From NCBI GenBank assembly GCA_900074885.1, contig FJUW01000012.1, forward strand, positions 248,001 to 312,000: DNA of 64,000 bases. Direction: 5' to 3'. This DNA comes from Rhynchosporium graminicola (lineage: Eukaryota; Ascomycota; Leotiomycetes; Helotiales; Ploettnerulaceae). Of the stretch, positions 10,260 through 22,237 are shown in pieces. Under the pieces are notes generated by a model. The model saw nothing but the letters and a program-made list of their open reading frames with translations. It did no database searches and was not told the origin of the DNA. The translations under genes and the position numbers were made by a program. Positions within the stretch are counted from its first letter, which is position 1, and each line of letters starts with the position of its first letter.

Positions 10260-11399
10260 TTCGATTGCGAGAGTAAGAGAGTGTTGTTGGCGAGTAAGAT
10301 TGAAATGTATTAAAGTTGTTTAGACAGAATTATTCGACCGGCGAAAGTGATTAGAGAACTGGAATGTTGGGAATGAGCTGGATTGTTGTACTGAGGAAAA
10401 GTAAAGTAAACTAGGAAACAAATCGAAGTTATATATCTTTAAGTTCTTTGGTGTGGGAATGGTGTCGCAAGAGATAAAGTCTCTCATGAAGCCCTTGCCC
10501 AGTCTCGCTACCAGATTCCCTATTGAAGTAAGTTTCGTCTCGACCATCGACCGCTTGTCGGCCCTGTCAGAGACTTCCCTCGCAATATTGTTATTTTCGT
10601 TTGATCTCTGTTGTTTTTGCTGATGTTAACGATGCCAATCTTCGCAACCAAGAGTTTCTAGGCAGGCCCTCGAAAAGACGCTACCGGTAATATTTCAGGC
10701 TATTGCTACAGATGCCATCATTTTAGGATGCTGAAGCTCAACTTTGCGGGGAATCGATTTCTGCACTTGCTGTAGCTTACAGATCCTGGGCGATAACTCT
10801 GATGCGATTGGCCTACCTGATACTCGACCGAGACATGTGATTGGCTTTTATTGTACTAGAGTGGGTGCGCATAAAGTTGTTTAATAATAGCGTAATGTCT
10901 GTTTACAAATAAGAGGGATGATTCTTCGATGTGTTCCAAGACCGCCATTTGCGGATCTTGGCTCGCTTAGCATGTTTGGACTCGCTTGAAACTTCCACGG
11001 TCTTATGTTCGGTCAATGATGCGACAAATATGCCAAGCAATTGCCCCTCGATCGCCGTCCCTCCCGTTCCTTGGAATGCTTAGCCCTCCATGCGAGACTA
11101 CTTGACAGATCGATTTTTCCGAGTCCGAACAGACGTCACCTAGGATCTTTGTCCTTCGGAAGCTTGATTTCCGGCTGGACTCAGCCTCATGCCAGATTCT
11201 CTTCTTTCCTACAACTCTATCAGCAAGACTCCCTCTCCGATTTACACTTCTAGGTCATCTCATCTCATTCGGCATCGTCATTTTGTGTTATTGTTTTCAT
11301 CACCTTCTTGTTGTTTAATTGTTTGCATACATCAAGCTGGCCTTGATCATAATTTCTTTTACGGTACTCCTCCGCGAGTTCAGCCTTCTAATTCAAATC
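10260..11399. other. Divergent intergenic region between two secreted-protein genes
   Basis: These 1140 bp lie between divergent starts. A TATA-like TTATATAT at 10429-10436 lies about 170 bp upstream of the minus-strand gene. A pyrimidine-rich stretch (11190-11390) precedes the plus-strand ATG, as is common for fungal 5' UTRs. No gene is recognised. Confidence 0.5.
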
Positions 11400-12444
11400 A
11401 TGTCGACTAAATATATCTTGATTGTTGCTTTATTGAGCCTTGGATCCCTGGTGGCCGCTCTTCCTACCACTGGTGTACCTTCTCAATTTTCAAGGAGGCA
11501 AAATACCACAGCACAACCCGGAAACGCCTCGGGCTTGACAGATGTTGACATCCTTCAATTGTAAGATCACCAGTCGTTCATTAAACAAATTTCTAACTTA
11601 TTGCAGCGCTTTAACTCTCGAGAATCTGGAAGGCGCGTTCTACGCTCAAGGATTCAGCAAATTTCCTGATTCGGACTTCATGGCTCTGGGATTACAGGCA
11701 GCCGATGTTACGAATCTTAAATCTATCGCTACAACAGAGCAAGTACACGTTACCACGTTAACAAGTGCGATTGCTGGAGCAGGATTCAAGCCAGTCCAGC
11801 CATGTACCTATAACTTCGGCTTCACAACAGCAGCTGCAATGGTAGCTACGGCCGGAAACTTGGAGAACATTGGTGTATCTGCGTATGTATCATCTCTTTC
11901 ACGAATCAATGCATACTAATAACCTGATAGATATCTAGGAGCAGCACCTCTGGTACAGATGCCAGCCATTTTGACTGTCGCCGCGGAGATCTTAACCGTA
12001 GAGTCTCGTCATCAGACATTGATTCGAACACTATCGAAAACTGCCGCCATTCCCTCCGCCTTTGACACTCCTCTTGGTGTACGTTCCGTATTTTCCCTTG
12101 CTGCTCCTCTCATTTCATCATGCCCCGAAGGATCCAACCTAAAGATCACTGCATTTCCAACATTAGCACTCGCACCTATGCCCGCGATGGCAAACTCGAC
12201 GTCTATGCCAGTGGGAACCAGATTGACCGTACAGAACAGCCCGCAAGGAGCTACGAACTGCGCATTCTCCAACGGAGGAGCGCCTGGGGGAACGATATAT
12301 GTGACATTCGAGAACAACGGATGTTCCGTTCCTTCTGGAGTCGCGGGCATCACATACATGCACTTGACATCTTCAGTTCCTCAAGGCAATATTTTGACCG
12401 ACAGCGTTATTGTTGCAGGTGTTCAAGTTCTCAATGTTTCTTAG
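11400..12444 (+). CDS. Secreted ferritin-like domain protein (Rds1/desiccation-related type)
   Basis: Exons 11400-11560, 11607-11882 and 11931-12444 (951 nt, 316 residues) splice in phase; the second intron contains a TACTAAT branch site. The ATG at 11400 opens a signal peptide (KYILIVALLSLGSLVAALP); an upstream in-frame extension to 11319 is rejected because it would bury that leader. The domain runs from LTDVDILQFALTLENLEGAFY through IATTEQVHV and EILTVESRHQT, matching the secreted fungal Ferritin_2 family, whose carboxylate/His residues sit in ExxH-type motifs. The C-terminal third is Ser/Gly/Pro-rich without a clear fold. Stress or wall roles are reported for relatives; no activity can be assigned from sequence. 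Confidence 0.88.
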
Positions 12445-13098
12445 ACAAATCTAGGCGTTCGCAAACGGCGATATACGGCGGAGCTGGCTCTATAACGCGA
12501 TACTATATCAGGTTATGAATCATAATTAAAAATTCATATTTCACTCATTTAATGATCTTCAGGCATATTAGATAACCAAAACAGACACCGGATTCTTTAT
12601 ACTTGATTTCAATTCTGCTGTACATCCCAAATAGCGAGTAATTTACTTCGTCACTCTTGGGAAAAGTTACTGTTCTAAGCGTTCGCAAGAGATTTTTCTG
12701 ATTCAAATCATTTGTTTCGTCTGATCTTCTCAGCCTACACAATCAGGATGCTAAGCCGGGTATTCATAATGAACATATCGGTTGACGTTTCAAGCGTGTT
12801 CATAAAACAGTTCGACACGGACTTAAAAGAGGAAGCGACTTCATAGCGTAGCGTTCGTTTCAAGATATCCCACACTGATACGCCGGGAAAAGAAACATGA
12901 CTTTTCGATATCATGTCATCGCCGCAATTCGTACCTTCTCGCATCTCAAGTTAGGGTCATCTAAGTTATTGTCAGCACTGGTTGAACGACTATTTTTTAA
13001 ATACGACCAAGTCCTGATTCAGCATAAAGGAGGTTGGCATTTTGTATCTTCCAATCAACTTTCTATCCGGAACTAGCTATTACAATCTTCTGGTCAAG
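12445..13098. other. Intergenic, no gene recognised
   Basis: This is the 3' flank of the ferritin-like gene and the promoter of the next gene, AT-rich. The only open frames are short, without domains. Confidence 0.5.
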
Positions 13099-14098
13099 AT
13101 GAGGGCGTTCTCACTATCAGTCGTTTTGGGAGCATTTTCCGCTGCTCACGTAAGAAATTAAGGGCGTACAATTGAAATTTTGCTCACCTTACTTAGGCTC
13201 AGAATCCGATCATCAATGAATCGCCATTATGGACATCACCAATAATAGGTCCAGGAGGAGGAAATTCTCCACCACCACCCGCAGCTCCAGGTCCAATGCC
13301 GGGTATGCCTAATATGCCACCACCTCCTCCTCCTCCAGCTGCTGGTATGCCTCCCGGTATGCCTGGTATGCCTGGAGTGCCACCACCACCACCACCGCCC
13401 GGCATGGTTAACGACTCACCAGCTAAGGCGCCAGTCTCGAGCGCACCTACACAACCCGCCGGAAATCCAATAATTGATGAGATGACGCTCAAACCAGCTG
13501 GAATAATTTCTGGACCGATGAATCTGAACGGTGATATGGGTATTCCGCAGCCAGATAATAGTCCTGCCAAAGCTTACGATCCTGGCGCACTGAAGGCTGC
13601 TGGGATAGTTGGAGGAGGCCAAGCGGCTGCTGTTCAAGCTACGGTAAGTGGTTCTAGAAAGAAAGTGAGCATGATTTCTGTCATCTAATTTTTGCTTCAT
13701 AGCCGGCTCCAACAATACCATCCACAAGCAGTCCAGCAAGTCCGACACTTCCTCCAGGAGTCAATCCAGCTACTTTGATGACTGCCGGAATAGTGGCAAG
13801 CTCTTTGCCAACATCAGATGCTACTAAAGGAATTCCTCAACCAGCTTCGGCAACACCAAATCCCATCGAGTCGTCAACACTTGCTCCCGCTGGAATCGTT
13901 CAGGGCAATTCGACCGCACCAAAGGCGACTGGAGGCATTCAACCAGCTCAAGGAGCTCAACCTGGCGATGGTGTTGGCGGTGCTGGAAATACTACTGTAC
14001 CAGGTCCAGGTAAGAGTATAGCAATAAGCAGTATGGGAGACTTCAAATTATCACTTTGGGGCGGGTCACTGGTGGCAGCTCTGTTTATCCTGGTTTGA
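13099..14098 (+). CDS. Pro/Gly-rich secreted protein, probably GPI-anchored
   Basis: Exons 13099-13149, 13197-13643 and 13703-14098 (894 nt, 297 residues) are all phase 0 with GTAAGA/GTAAGT donors and TTAG/ATAG acceptors. The first exon encodes only the signal peptide (MRAFSLSVVLGAFSAAH). A Pro/Gly/Met-rich segment with poly-Pro runs follows. Then four degenerate repeats occur, each with a core like L-x-x-AGI-(V/I), at about TLKPAGII, ALKAAGIV, TLMTAGIV and TLAPAGIV; two of the spacers contain GIPQP. The last 13 residues are hydrophobic (WGGSLVAALFILV) after a small-residue stretch, as in a GPI signal. I recognise no enzyme domain; it is likely a wall or surface protein. Confidence 0.8.
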
Positions 14099-14286
14099 GA
14101 ATGAGGCGGGCCTTTCGAGCAAGTTTGTTTTTCTACTTGATAACTGTTGTATCAGTATACTATTATGGTCAAATTCAATTTTGCCCTACTCAATTAAATT
14201 TATGACACTTTTGCCCAAGTTTCCATTATAAAATCTGGCAGTTTACCCATATCGGCTTTGCAGCGGGCCATGGTCCAGAAGAATTT

Positions 14287-14646
14287 GGATAGTAATATAT
14301 TAGATTTATCCTCGGGTTTTCCCTGCTTGGCCCTGAAGCTGCTTTACTGAATAAATATCTACAACATCGAGCTAGTGATGGTGATGGTGAAAACTCTTGA
14401 TCGATCAAATAGTACCTCCCAATTTTGATATAGTAGCATGTTAGATTTGTGGACGACTTTTCCCTGCTTCGTGCTACTTGACTGATTAACTACTGGCAGC
14501 ATCGAGCTGGGGATGGCGGAATTTCAGCTTTATCCATGAATTTCCCCTGCTTGGCGCAGCTGCTTCACTGATTAAACGTTTACAACATTGAGCTAGTAAT
14601 GGCGAACAATCTTGATCGAACAAATAGTACCTCGCAATTTTCATAT
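14287..14646. repeat. Three degenerate tandem units of about 85-145 bp
   Basis: Units at about 14287-14432, 14433-14518 and 14519-14646 share, in the same order, TTTTCCCTGCTT, a segment like CTGATTAA, CAACAT/CAGCATCGAGCTAG and TGATCGAxCAAATAGTACCTC; the middle unit lacks the last block. On the minus strand, units one and three both keep an open frame with similar residues (LARCC and LAQCC; PSREN and PSRGN), so they may derive from a duplicated exon or mobile sequence. Divergence is too high to call a recent duplication. Confidence 0.6.
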
Positions 14647-15486
14647 AAGCCTGGATATGCACGATAATGACGTGTGCGATATGACATATTACGAGCAAAA
14701 GAAACATAAACTTCTTTCAAGCTTGTCAATAAAAGTCATTATCACTTGCTCCACCTGACTGACAGTGACAGATTCAAAGTCAACTCGCAAGAAATTCATC
14801 ATAGGAGGCAACCATTCTAAATTCGGCAACGTTATTTTCCGCTCGGAGTATCTCTCGGGATCCCACGCACGTACGTGATCCACGAACATGTATGTGCCCT
14901 ACGCTGCATGTGGCCTACGCTGAAAGTTTCAAACCTGAATCAGTCAAGTGCATTTTTCCGGAATCCTCACCACCACCAACACCACCAGCCAGAATCGACC
15001 CCCAGATCTGCACACTAGCTACCATATCCCTGGCACAGATGATCAAGCTAGTTAGGATTCACGTTGAGTCTAAAACGTCTGGATGCGAAATGTATTATGA
15101 CTTTTCTGTAGGCGCACTACTTCTGTGAGACTGACAAGCTGCCGTTGCTCTCTTGAAACTTTTCTAGCCCCCGTCCTCGTGTGTTCTATGCTAACCGGAC
15201 GGTGCGATACGTATTGGCTGCGAATGATCGAATCGCAACTTGAGAGCCCTGATACATCGGACGCCTTTTCATCCGTCCCCTTCCAGCCTTCCAGGACGAG
15301 ACTCCATGGTTATGAAGTACGTGGTTTCTTGCGACTTTTGAGTTTCTTTCCTACTTACTCGCAGATCTTAGCCAGGTTAGAACAATCTCTCAATCCTCAA
15401 AACTACTCAAGAGCTTCCTTTATTCACATTGCTACTCCCTCACATTCTTTACTATTCTTCCGTAAAGCCCTGGTGGCTCTTTAATA
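14647..15486. other. Intergenic, no gene recognised
   Basis: This is the upstream region of the Asn-rich secreted protein gene, with a pyrimidine-rich leader at 15340-15480. Nothing else is supported. Confidence 0.5.
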
Positions 15487-17277
15487 ATGCTCTCTTGTAA
15501 TACTCGCGTTCCTCTCCTGCTGGTCAGTTCGATACTGCTGGGCTCAGTCAAATGCCAGGATCAGCAAGTCCAATGGAATCAGGTCGTCAATCTTAACGGG
15601 AATGTGAGTTCTTCCGCATCCACTCAGCTTTCAAGCCGTATTCTAACCCTTTCAGATGGCACTTACCCGTGTCATTCTTCCTGATCGTTCTGTAGTCGAG
15701 ACCTATTCCCAAACACAGCGACAACTCATCATCAACCAGAACCAATCTCCTTTAAGCGTCAACCATGTTGTCGGTTCAACCGGCCAGCCTTTCGTGCAGT
15801 TGCAACAAAATTCGATGACTATTTCGACTAATGGAGCCTCGGATCTTGTCGGTGCACAGATTGAACTTCAAATGAATCCAAATATGCTTAGCGCTGGAAA
15901 AATCTCCCCTGAAAACGCCTTCGTTGCGAAGCTTTCTCCAGATAAGCAGACATGGATGGTCATGGAAGGAATCAAGAGTGTCAACACGTAAGAGATAATT
16001 GATCTGCTTTGGTATCAGTATAAATTCTAATATTTTCTAGGACTGACAGCTCTGTCCGTATTGTGAAGATGACAAATATTGACGGTGAATACATGGCTAT
16101 AGGACGTCAGACAACCGAGACAAGCAACGTATTGAGCCCCTTCGGTCAACAGGTCAGGGTTACAGGATCTGGAATTCAGGAGATTGAGTTCAGCGACGGG
16201 TTCCGCATGTCTTTGAAAACCAGCCAAAAAATGACTCTCAATACCAATGTCGTCAACGGTATTTCGACAACCATGACTTCTGGCATGTCCGGCACCCCAC
16301 TCAGTGAGTTAGATTGTCCACGATGGTTCTGCTAGGACTAACAGGCTTGGACAGACAACTACCGTTACCTGGTCACCACCAACTTGGGAGGAATACAGCC
16401 CAACCTTAACTCAATGCAAGCAGTTATTCAGCTTCCACGTAAGAGTACAGTTCATCTACCGCGCAAATTACTAATAGACTTAGTCAATATGGACCGTGTC
16501 ATGTCAATGGCCACTGCTATGGGTGTTGGCGCTGACGGTGCAGTTGCTCTTGGTGTTGCTCAGCGATCCATTCTCATGAACCCAGGCGGAGCTACCAACA
16601 TTGCATCAAACAAGAGACAGAACAGCAATACGAACAGCAACGCTAAATCTAGCACGGATAGCAATACGGATGGCAACGAAAATAGCAACACAAACAGTAA
16701 TGCAAATGGTAATATCAACAGTAATACGAACAGCAATAGCAACAACAATATCAATAACAACCCCGTCGCAGCCCAATTGCTACTTTCCCCAACTTTCGCA
16801 CCCATTACTGCCAGAGCAGTTATCGATCAAGCCAATGGACGTGTCGCTATCCCAGTGAATAATATCAATGGAGAATTTATCCTCACTATGGCAGTGGCAA
16901 AGTCTGGAGGGGCCAGCCTCGAAGCTGTTGGATCCGGATCCCAAGCAGCCGGACTCAACAGAACTTCGACTGCAGGAGAATCTCGCGGCAACACTGCAGC
17001 CGGCATTTCGAGCACCGAGAATTCTGGATCAGTCACCATGACTATGAAAGAAATGCGATCCATGATGGAGAGACAAGCAAATGGTGGTGTATTTTTGGCC
17101 GAGAGGATGTTCACAGCTACGCCAGGCTTTTCTGCCTCTGCTGGACAGGGTCCTTCAAAGGGTGTTTCCATAGCTGATTCGTCTACCCAAGTAGTATCCG
17201 CACCGCAGGGACCTAAGATCACGACAAGGAGAAACAAGGTTACTGGACCTACCAAGGCTCTTCCTTTCGTCGGATGA
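15487..17277 (+). CDS. Secreted protein with beta-rich N-terminal region and Asn/Ser-rich spacer
   Basis: Five exons, 15487-15603, 15656-15987, 16041-16303, 16355-16438 and 16484-17277 (1590 nt, 529 residues), join with consistent phases. A signal peptide (ending near SVKCQ) is followed by about 260 residues rich in Val/Thr/Gln (for example RVILPDRSVVETYSQTQRQ) that look beta-structured. A spacer of Asn-Ser-Asn-Thr dipeptide-like repeats follows (about 16617-16765), then a Ser/Gly-rich C-terminal region. No known domain is recognised and there is no terminal hydrophobic anchor. It is the fourth consecutive secreted-protein gene in this island, which suggests a cell-surface or extracellular structural role; that is inference only. 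Confidence 0.8.
16617..16765 (+). repeat. AAC/AGC-rich coding repeat (Asn-Ser spacer)
   Basis: Imperfect 12-bp units such as AACAGCAATACG encode the Asn/Ser/Thr-rich spacer of the secreted protein. Substitutions are frequent, so the array is old compared with the SNTGST array of the neighbour. Confidence 0.8.
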
Positions 17278-18964
17278 TTCGATCATAAGTCGGATTGGGA
17301 CATGGATGCGTGACTGGCGATGGCCCTTAGAGTGTAATATGTGGAAACAGATCTCGAGGACCTGGAAAGCTGGAAAAATTGAGAGACAGCGACGCATGTA
17401 CTTTATTTTCTTTTGTAAAATAGCTAATCCAACTTTACCGACTTTCTTTATACGTCCATTAATGACTTGAAGTAGCTTCCGATTGAGACCTTTCTGTGTA
17501 GCCATGGATCTAATTATACGTAAAAAGAACTATCCAGTCGCATTTTCCATAGTGTACCCGATCTTCATTGATTCTATATGCTGCCTCGATATGCATAGAT
17601 TCCAATTTCGAAGCAGGAACCTACTGGATATCTTACAATAACCTGGAGAATAGTTTCGGTGACACTCATCGGGATTCAGTCGAAACCCGAAAATTGACGG
17701 CAGGCAATAAAACCTCACTATTAGCGGCCTCGAGCGCCCATCTCAACCAGAGGCCCCTGAAGAGTAGACAATACTTGCTGATGTTCCCAAAGCATATCCG
17801 TACTTAGCCTCACGAAACAACAGATAACGACGAGACATGCCATGCGAGGAGGCTTTTTCGCTTCCTCAAAACTCAAACAGTTTTAGCAACGTCTACGTGG
17901 GCCAAACTGTAAAATTCAAACAAATCAAAGCTTGGACCACATATGATTGGAGTCAAGACCACACATGATGCAATTATCAGATAGTTTTCATACACAAGCC
18001 AAATCCTGCGAACGGGAATTCTGATGAGTGACTGATGACCTCTCATCATTTATATATATCAATCTTCCGATCGCACAGATCTTGCGAAGTGTGGGGCCAA
18101 ACTATACTTCTAATTTTAAGGCTAGATCGAAGATCCAAACAGACTTCCCGCAACATGCATGATCTCCTGGGATCAGGGATCACTGTTAAAGCACATAAGT
18201 AGAGGCTGTGAAGTTCAGTCCGAGTTGCACTTTTGTACTGACCTAGTATTTCTTGCGAGAAGAGCTAGTGCTATCAGACGCATTTCCGATCTGAACCTTA
18301 GCTTCATCAGATGGGAATCATGGGATCAGTTCAGCGATCGAATCCTTCCGAAACGTAAAACGCGTCTTCCAGCTTGGCTGTTGCTGCCTTGTAGTGATGG
18401 TGGTGTGGCACGCACATACAATATCTCGCAAGCTGAGAATTGTGAGAAATATCATGTATGTCAATTCGCACAAGATCTCGTGGACGATCTCTGTGTCTAG
18501 TATTGAGATCCTACTTTGCTGACAGTCAGTACGTTCTCTAGCATAGGTATAACAAGCTGTATAGTTTTCTTTTTTCTTTTTTTTGGATATCCAGGCGTCA
18601 GTGATATTTATCACTGCGCTGCTACCCGAGATGTGTATATATAATATAAAAATCAGACAAAACCCCGCGTTGCTCATTTTGACACCGTGCTTTGTTTCTA
18701 GCAAATGAATGAGATCCGCTGATACTATATCTTGCTTCAATAGAACTCTTCAATCTTGATTGGGCAGTTTTTCAGCAAGCTTTGTCGTGTGAAGAAACAC
18801 AAGGTGTGACAACAAAATGTATCCTTGGAGCATATTTCGCTTCCACTGTATTCCGATCCTCAATAATCCCCTCCTTTTTCCTTCTCTCTCTACTCCAAAC
18901 TCGTCTTCACAGCATGCGATAAATTGATCGTCATGAGACCCGAGAGCTAAAGCATAGCAGCTGC
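17278..18964. other. Intergenic, no gene recognised
   Basis: Short frames only. There is a T-rich run near 18570-18585. I see no domain, RNA gene or repeat that I can support. Confidence 0.5.
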
Positions 18965-19453
18965 TTAAAATTGTCCAAGGCTATTTCTCGCCTTGTCAAC
19001 AGCTTCGCTTAACACTCTCTTCTCACGTTCCTCTGCATCGTGAAGGACCTGCTCAGCCATCTGCGCGCTTCTCCTCTTTACAGTCCTTCAATGGTATCTT
19101 TCTGCGCCTGAATATTGTTGCCAATCTTTTTGGCTTGATGCGCGTACTGTGATACCTCCGAAGCAAAATTCTTCTCTGTACTCCCAATGCCCGCCTCTGC
19201 TTCCTTGCCCTTTTTGATGATTTCTTCAACTCGTGTCCTTGGGAACTTGTAGCCTGGGAGCGCGTCCGATATGCTGACCATCCTCCCAGAATTCCCCACC
19301 ATCAAAGCGATCTATCTGGCTAGCTTCCAAACCCATTTTAAACTTCCCACTAGGTAACCAACGCCATATCGGTATGTATGTCCAGTTCGCAATCCGGTCT
19401 TCTGGAATCCCGAAATTATCCTTGTATTCCTGGGAGAGACTCATGTCGCCCAT
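18965..19453 (-). pseudogene. Broken coiled-coil hypothetical gene
   Basis: Read on the minus strand from an ATG at 19453, one frame gives a plausible start (MGDMSLSQEYKDNFGIPED) and runs to about 19310. Coding character then moves to a second frame (SDALPGYKFPRTRVEEIIKK) with a Lys/Glu-rich helix to the stop near 19078. The helical character resumes in a third frame (AQMAEQVLHDAEEREKRVL) and ends at 18965. No introns of workable length fit between the pieces, so two frameshifts are the simplest reading. A sequencing error would also explain this. The family is not recognised. Confidence 0.4.
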
Positions 19454-22237
19454 TTTCTGGTGACAGTTGGGACAGGAGAGACAAGAAGAAGACTAAGGCT
19501 ACCGAGAATAACAGAAGGACTATACGGAAAAGAATATCTAGAGTTGATTCGGCAAAAGATATATAGCGATTTAAAAAGGCTATCAATATATATCCGTCCA
19601 GGAAGACATACCGAGGAAAACAAGAGTAAACACCTTTACAGAGATCAATATTGATTGTGCAACCTTCCGTGCGCTTTAGATATTTGACTTATTCGCGAGA
19701 GAATCTCACGAGGCTTGTATATAACACGTGAGATATATAGGCCTGTAAATATGAGATCATCAATAGCGGAGATCTCAATCATGGAGATCACGAGCTGCTT
19801 AGAGCTTAAAGCGTCTCCTGCCGCAACACGCAATCCTCGATGTGGTCTACATGAAATGCTCAAGTAGTGAATTTAATTTGATTCTTAGAGTAGCTTCATA
19901 ATACAGCCGAAATATTTCCAATGCTAAGGCAACCTCTTGATCGCATGTTTGCTCGTTGAGAAGCAATGAAAGATCGAAAAGGCGGATATTAGATCTAGAA
20001 TATATATTCGATACTTTTTCTATGAAAACTCTTTGACTTGTCTTTAGTTATTCTAGTATATTTTGATTCTAAGTGAAAGGAATAATTTTTCTTACCCTCA
20101 AACCTCCGACTGTTGCGGATTGCGCAATATTGAAAACGAAACGAAACATAGCGAACAACAAAGGAAATTATCCGGCAATCAGAAGAATAGCAAAGGTATC
20201 GTACTTCTGTCTCCGAGTATATGGAAATATCTAGCTTAGATACCTTCCTCATAGTACTAAACTAAATGAATTTCTTGCCTTCTTTTCATGGGGTCCTCAG
20301 TTAAAGCCACGACATAGGCGTAGCAATAAAATAGATTATAAGAAGGTCGCAGCTTACGTATTACCGTTGACAGGTAGCGAATGCGGCATCCTTAAGTTCG
20401 TATATGAGGGGCATGATTATAGACGTGAACACTTGCTTTACTTCCGGATCGTTGGCATCAGTGGCTCTGGAACTCGCAATTATGGCGCCGGGACTTGGGC
20501 TGTGAAGCTGCAAGGGAGCTGTGATCATGTTCTTCGGGAGTGTTTTGCATGAAGAGAGTTGGATGAGGAATGGCTGTTAGTCGGAGAACCTTAGTTGAGG
20601 GGTTCAGGGGTACTTCATACATATTGTATTTTTATTGATTGGATCGCTATGGCGAGTTATTGATTTATTGAATGGGGCCTAGCTGTAATCAACTCGTTTT
20701 GGAAAGGTCTTGACATGATGTTCCACGTCGGGAGTTAGCTTGATGGTGTAAGTGTGATTTTTATTGGTTTATGGAATTCAGAACCTCTTTTGCGATGAAG
20801 AAAGTGCCTTCCTTAGCATCGAATGGCAGTATTGAGTGAAAATCGACATAAAATCTCTTTAGGTAAGAATGTGAATTTAATTCCGGGGGTCTTTGCTCAA
20901 ACGACGGCATTTCTGATGTTGGGAAGGTTTGTTCTTGTGAGTGCTGGCACGGTTCGCTTAAACCTACCGCCGAAAGCCGGAAGGAAACAACGTTGAAGTG
21001 CAAGCAGTTCTCCAGAAACGTCAATAGGTGTGTAATATGGAAGTAAAACCCCAAGGCCTCATGGCAGTGGAAGGACACATGATTTGATTCGCCCCTCAAG
21101 CCTCTCTCCAACCCCTGTTTGTAGCTTCTCTAGCTTCCCCGAGTCTCCTCCAAATATCTCAATATCTCTCGTCATTATGTTTTCTCAAAGTTTACACGTC
21201 TCTGTATCTCTTACGTCGATCAATTCATCTTTCCTCGATTTCACTTCTACAGGTATAGTAACCTCCTCATAAGCTAACACCTTTACTTCCATTGTACACC
21301 TCAGACATCTTCCTCTTCTATTCTTCCCTTCTGTCCCCGCTCCTCTCTTTTGTCATCCCTCTTTTCCGAGCACTATAACTTGAATTACTCACATCTCAGC
21401 CTAGCTGAACTAGTCTCCTGCAGAAACATCCAATGATTTGCACTGAAAGGCATCAAGCAAGCCTCACACAGATACAGAATCATACTAAGTATCTTGCCAA
21501 CATAGACACACAATAGAAATCTCCTATGTCCAAAGCGTAAACAATGAGAGAAACCTAGATGAAATTCAGATTTACAACTGGGGTCATGCTTCAGGTCACC
21601 AAGTAGCCACTTCCAGGTTTGCGAGTAAACTTTCGCCTATTACACATCATTCAATCCCAATGTTATGAATATAATTGCTGACTTTAAGAGAACGTAAGGA
21701 ATGGAGGACTTAGTTGCATATCATAATTTTCCAATATTATTAGATATTTGATGACTTCACTAAAGCACTGATTTTGCTCACCTTCGTAACGATTTTGATA
21801 CTGTGAGGTTACCTAGAGAGATTGCTAGGTAGTTGCAGTGATATGGGCGATTTGCACGTCCACTTAAACTAACATGACAACTTGAAATGATTAGAGCCCA
21901 AGGAAAAGGAGACCCAGATTACTGGCACGTCTCTAATGTTTTGGAAATACACGAATGTTATTTGATTGATCTATGACGAAGCGTATCCGTTTCACTAGGA
22001 CGCTACAAGCTCGCCTACTCTCGTACTCCAAAGGTAAACCATCTGCAGAAAGTCCATTGTCTAGTATGTCGACACCAGAACATCAAAACTCCGACATATA
22101 CACATCCCGACCCCAAACTCCAAGGCCCATATAACGGTGTAAAGACACCCAATTATCTAAGACGCCCTTCCCATATCTTCGTTCTATAGCTATTATACAT
22201 TCGTCCCATCTCTGACACAAAAATATCCTCTCTCTCC
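19454..22237. other. Gene-poor AT-rich stretch
   Basis: About 2.8 kb, notably AT-rich between 19500 and 20280, without an assignable gene. A minus-strand fragment at about 20761-20910 (containing SHSYLKRFYVDFHSILPFD) reads like protein but has no start context or neighbours. The right end is the 3' flank of the glucanase gene. Confidence 0.5.

Noticed and set aside
9925..10323. 132-codon plus-strand frame with a VLEVDP repeat
   Set aside because: It is the antisense of the 18-bp SNTGST array; a 3n repeat keeps several frames open. The minus strand has the signal peptide, start and splice sites.
12120..12518. 132-codon plus-strand frame rich in Arg and Ser
   Set aside because: It is the shadow of the third exon of the ferritin-like gene.
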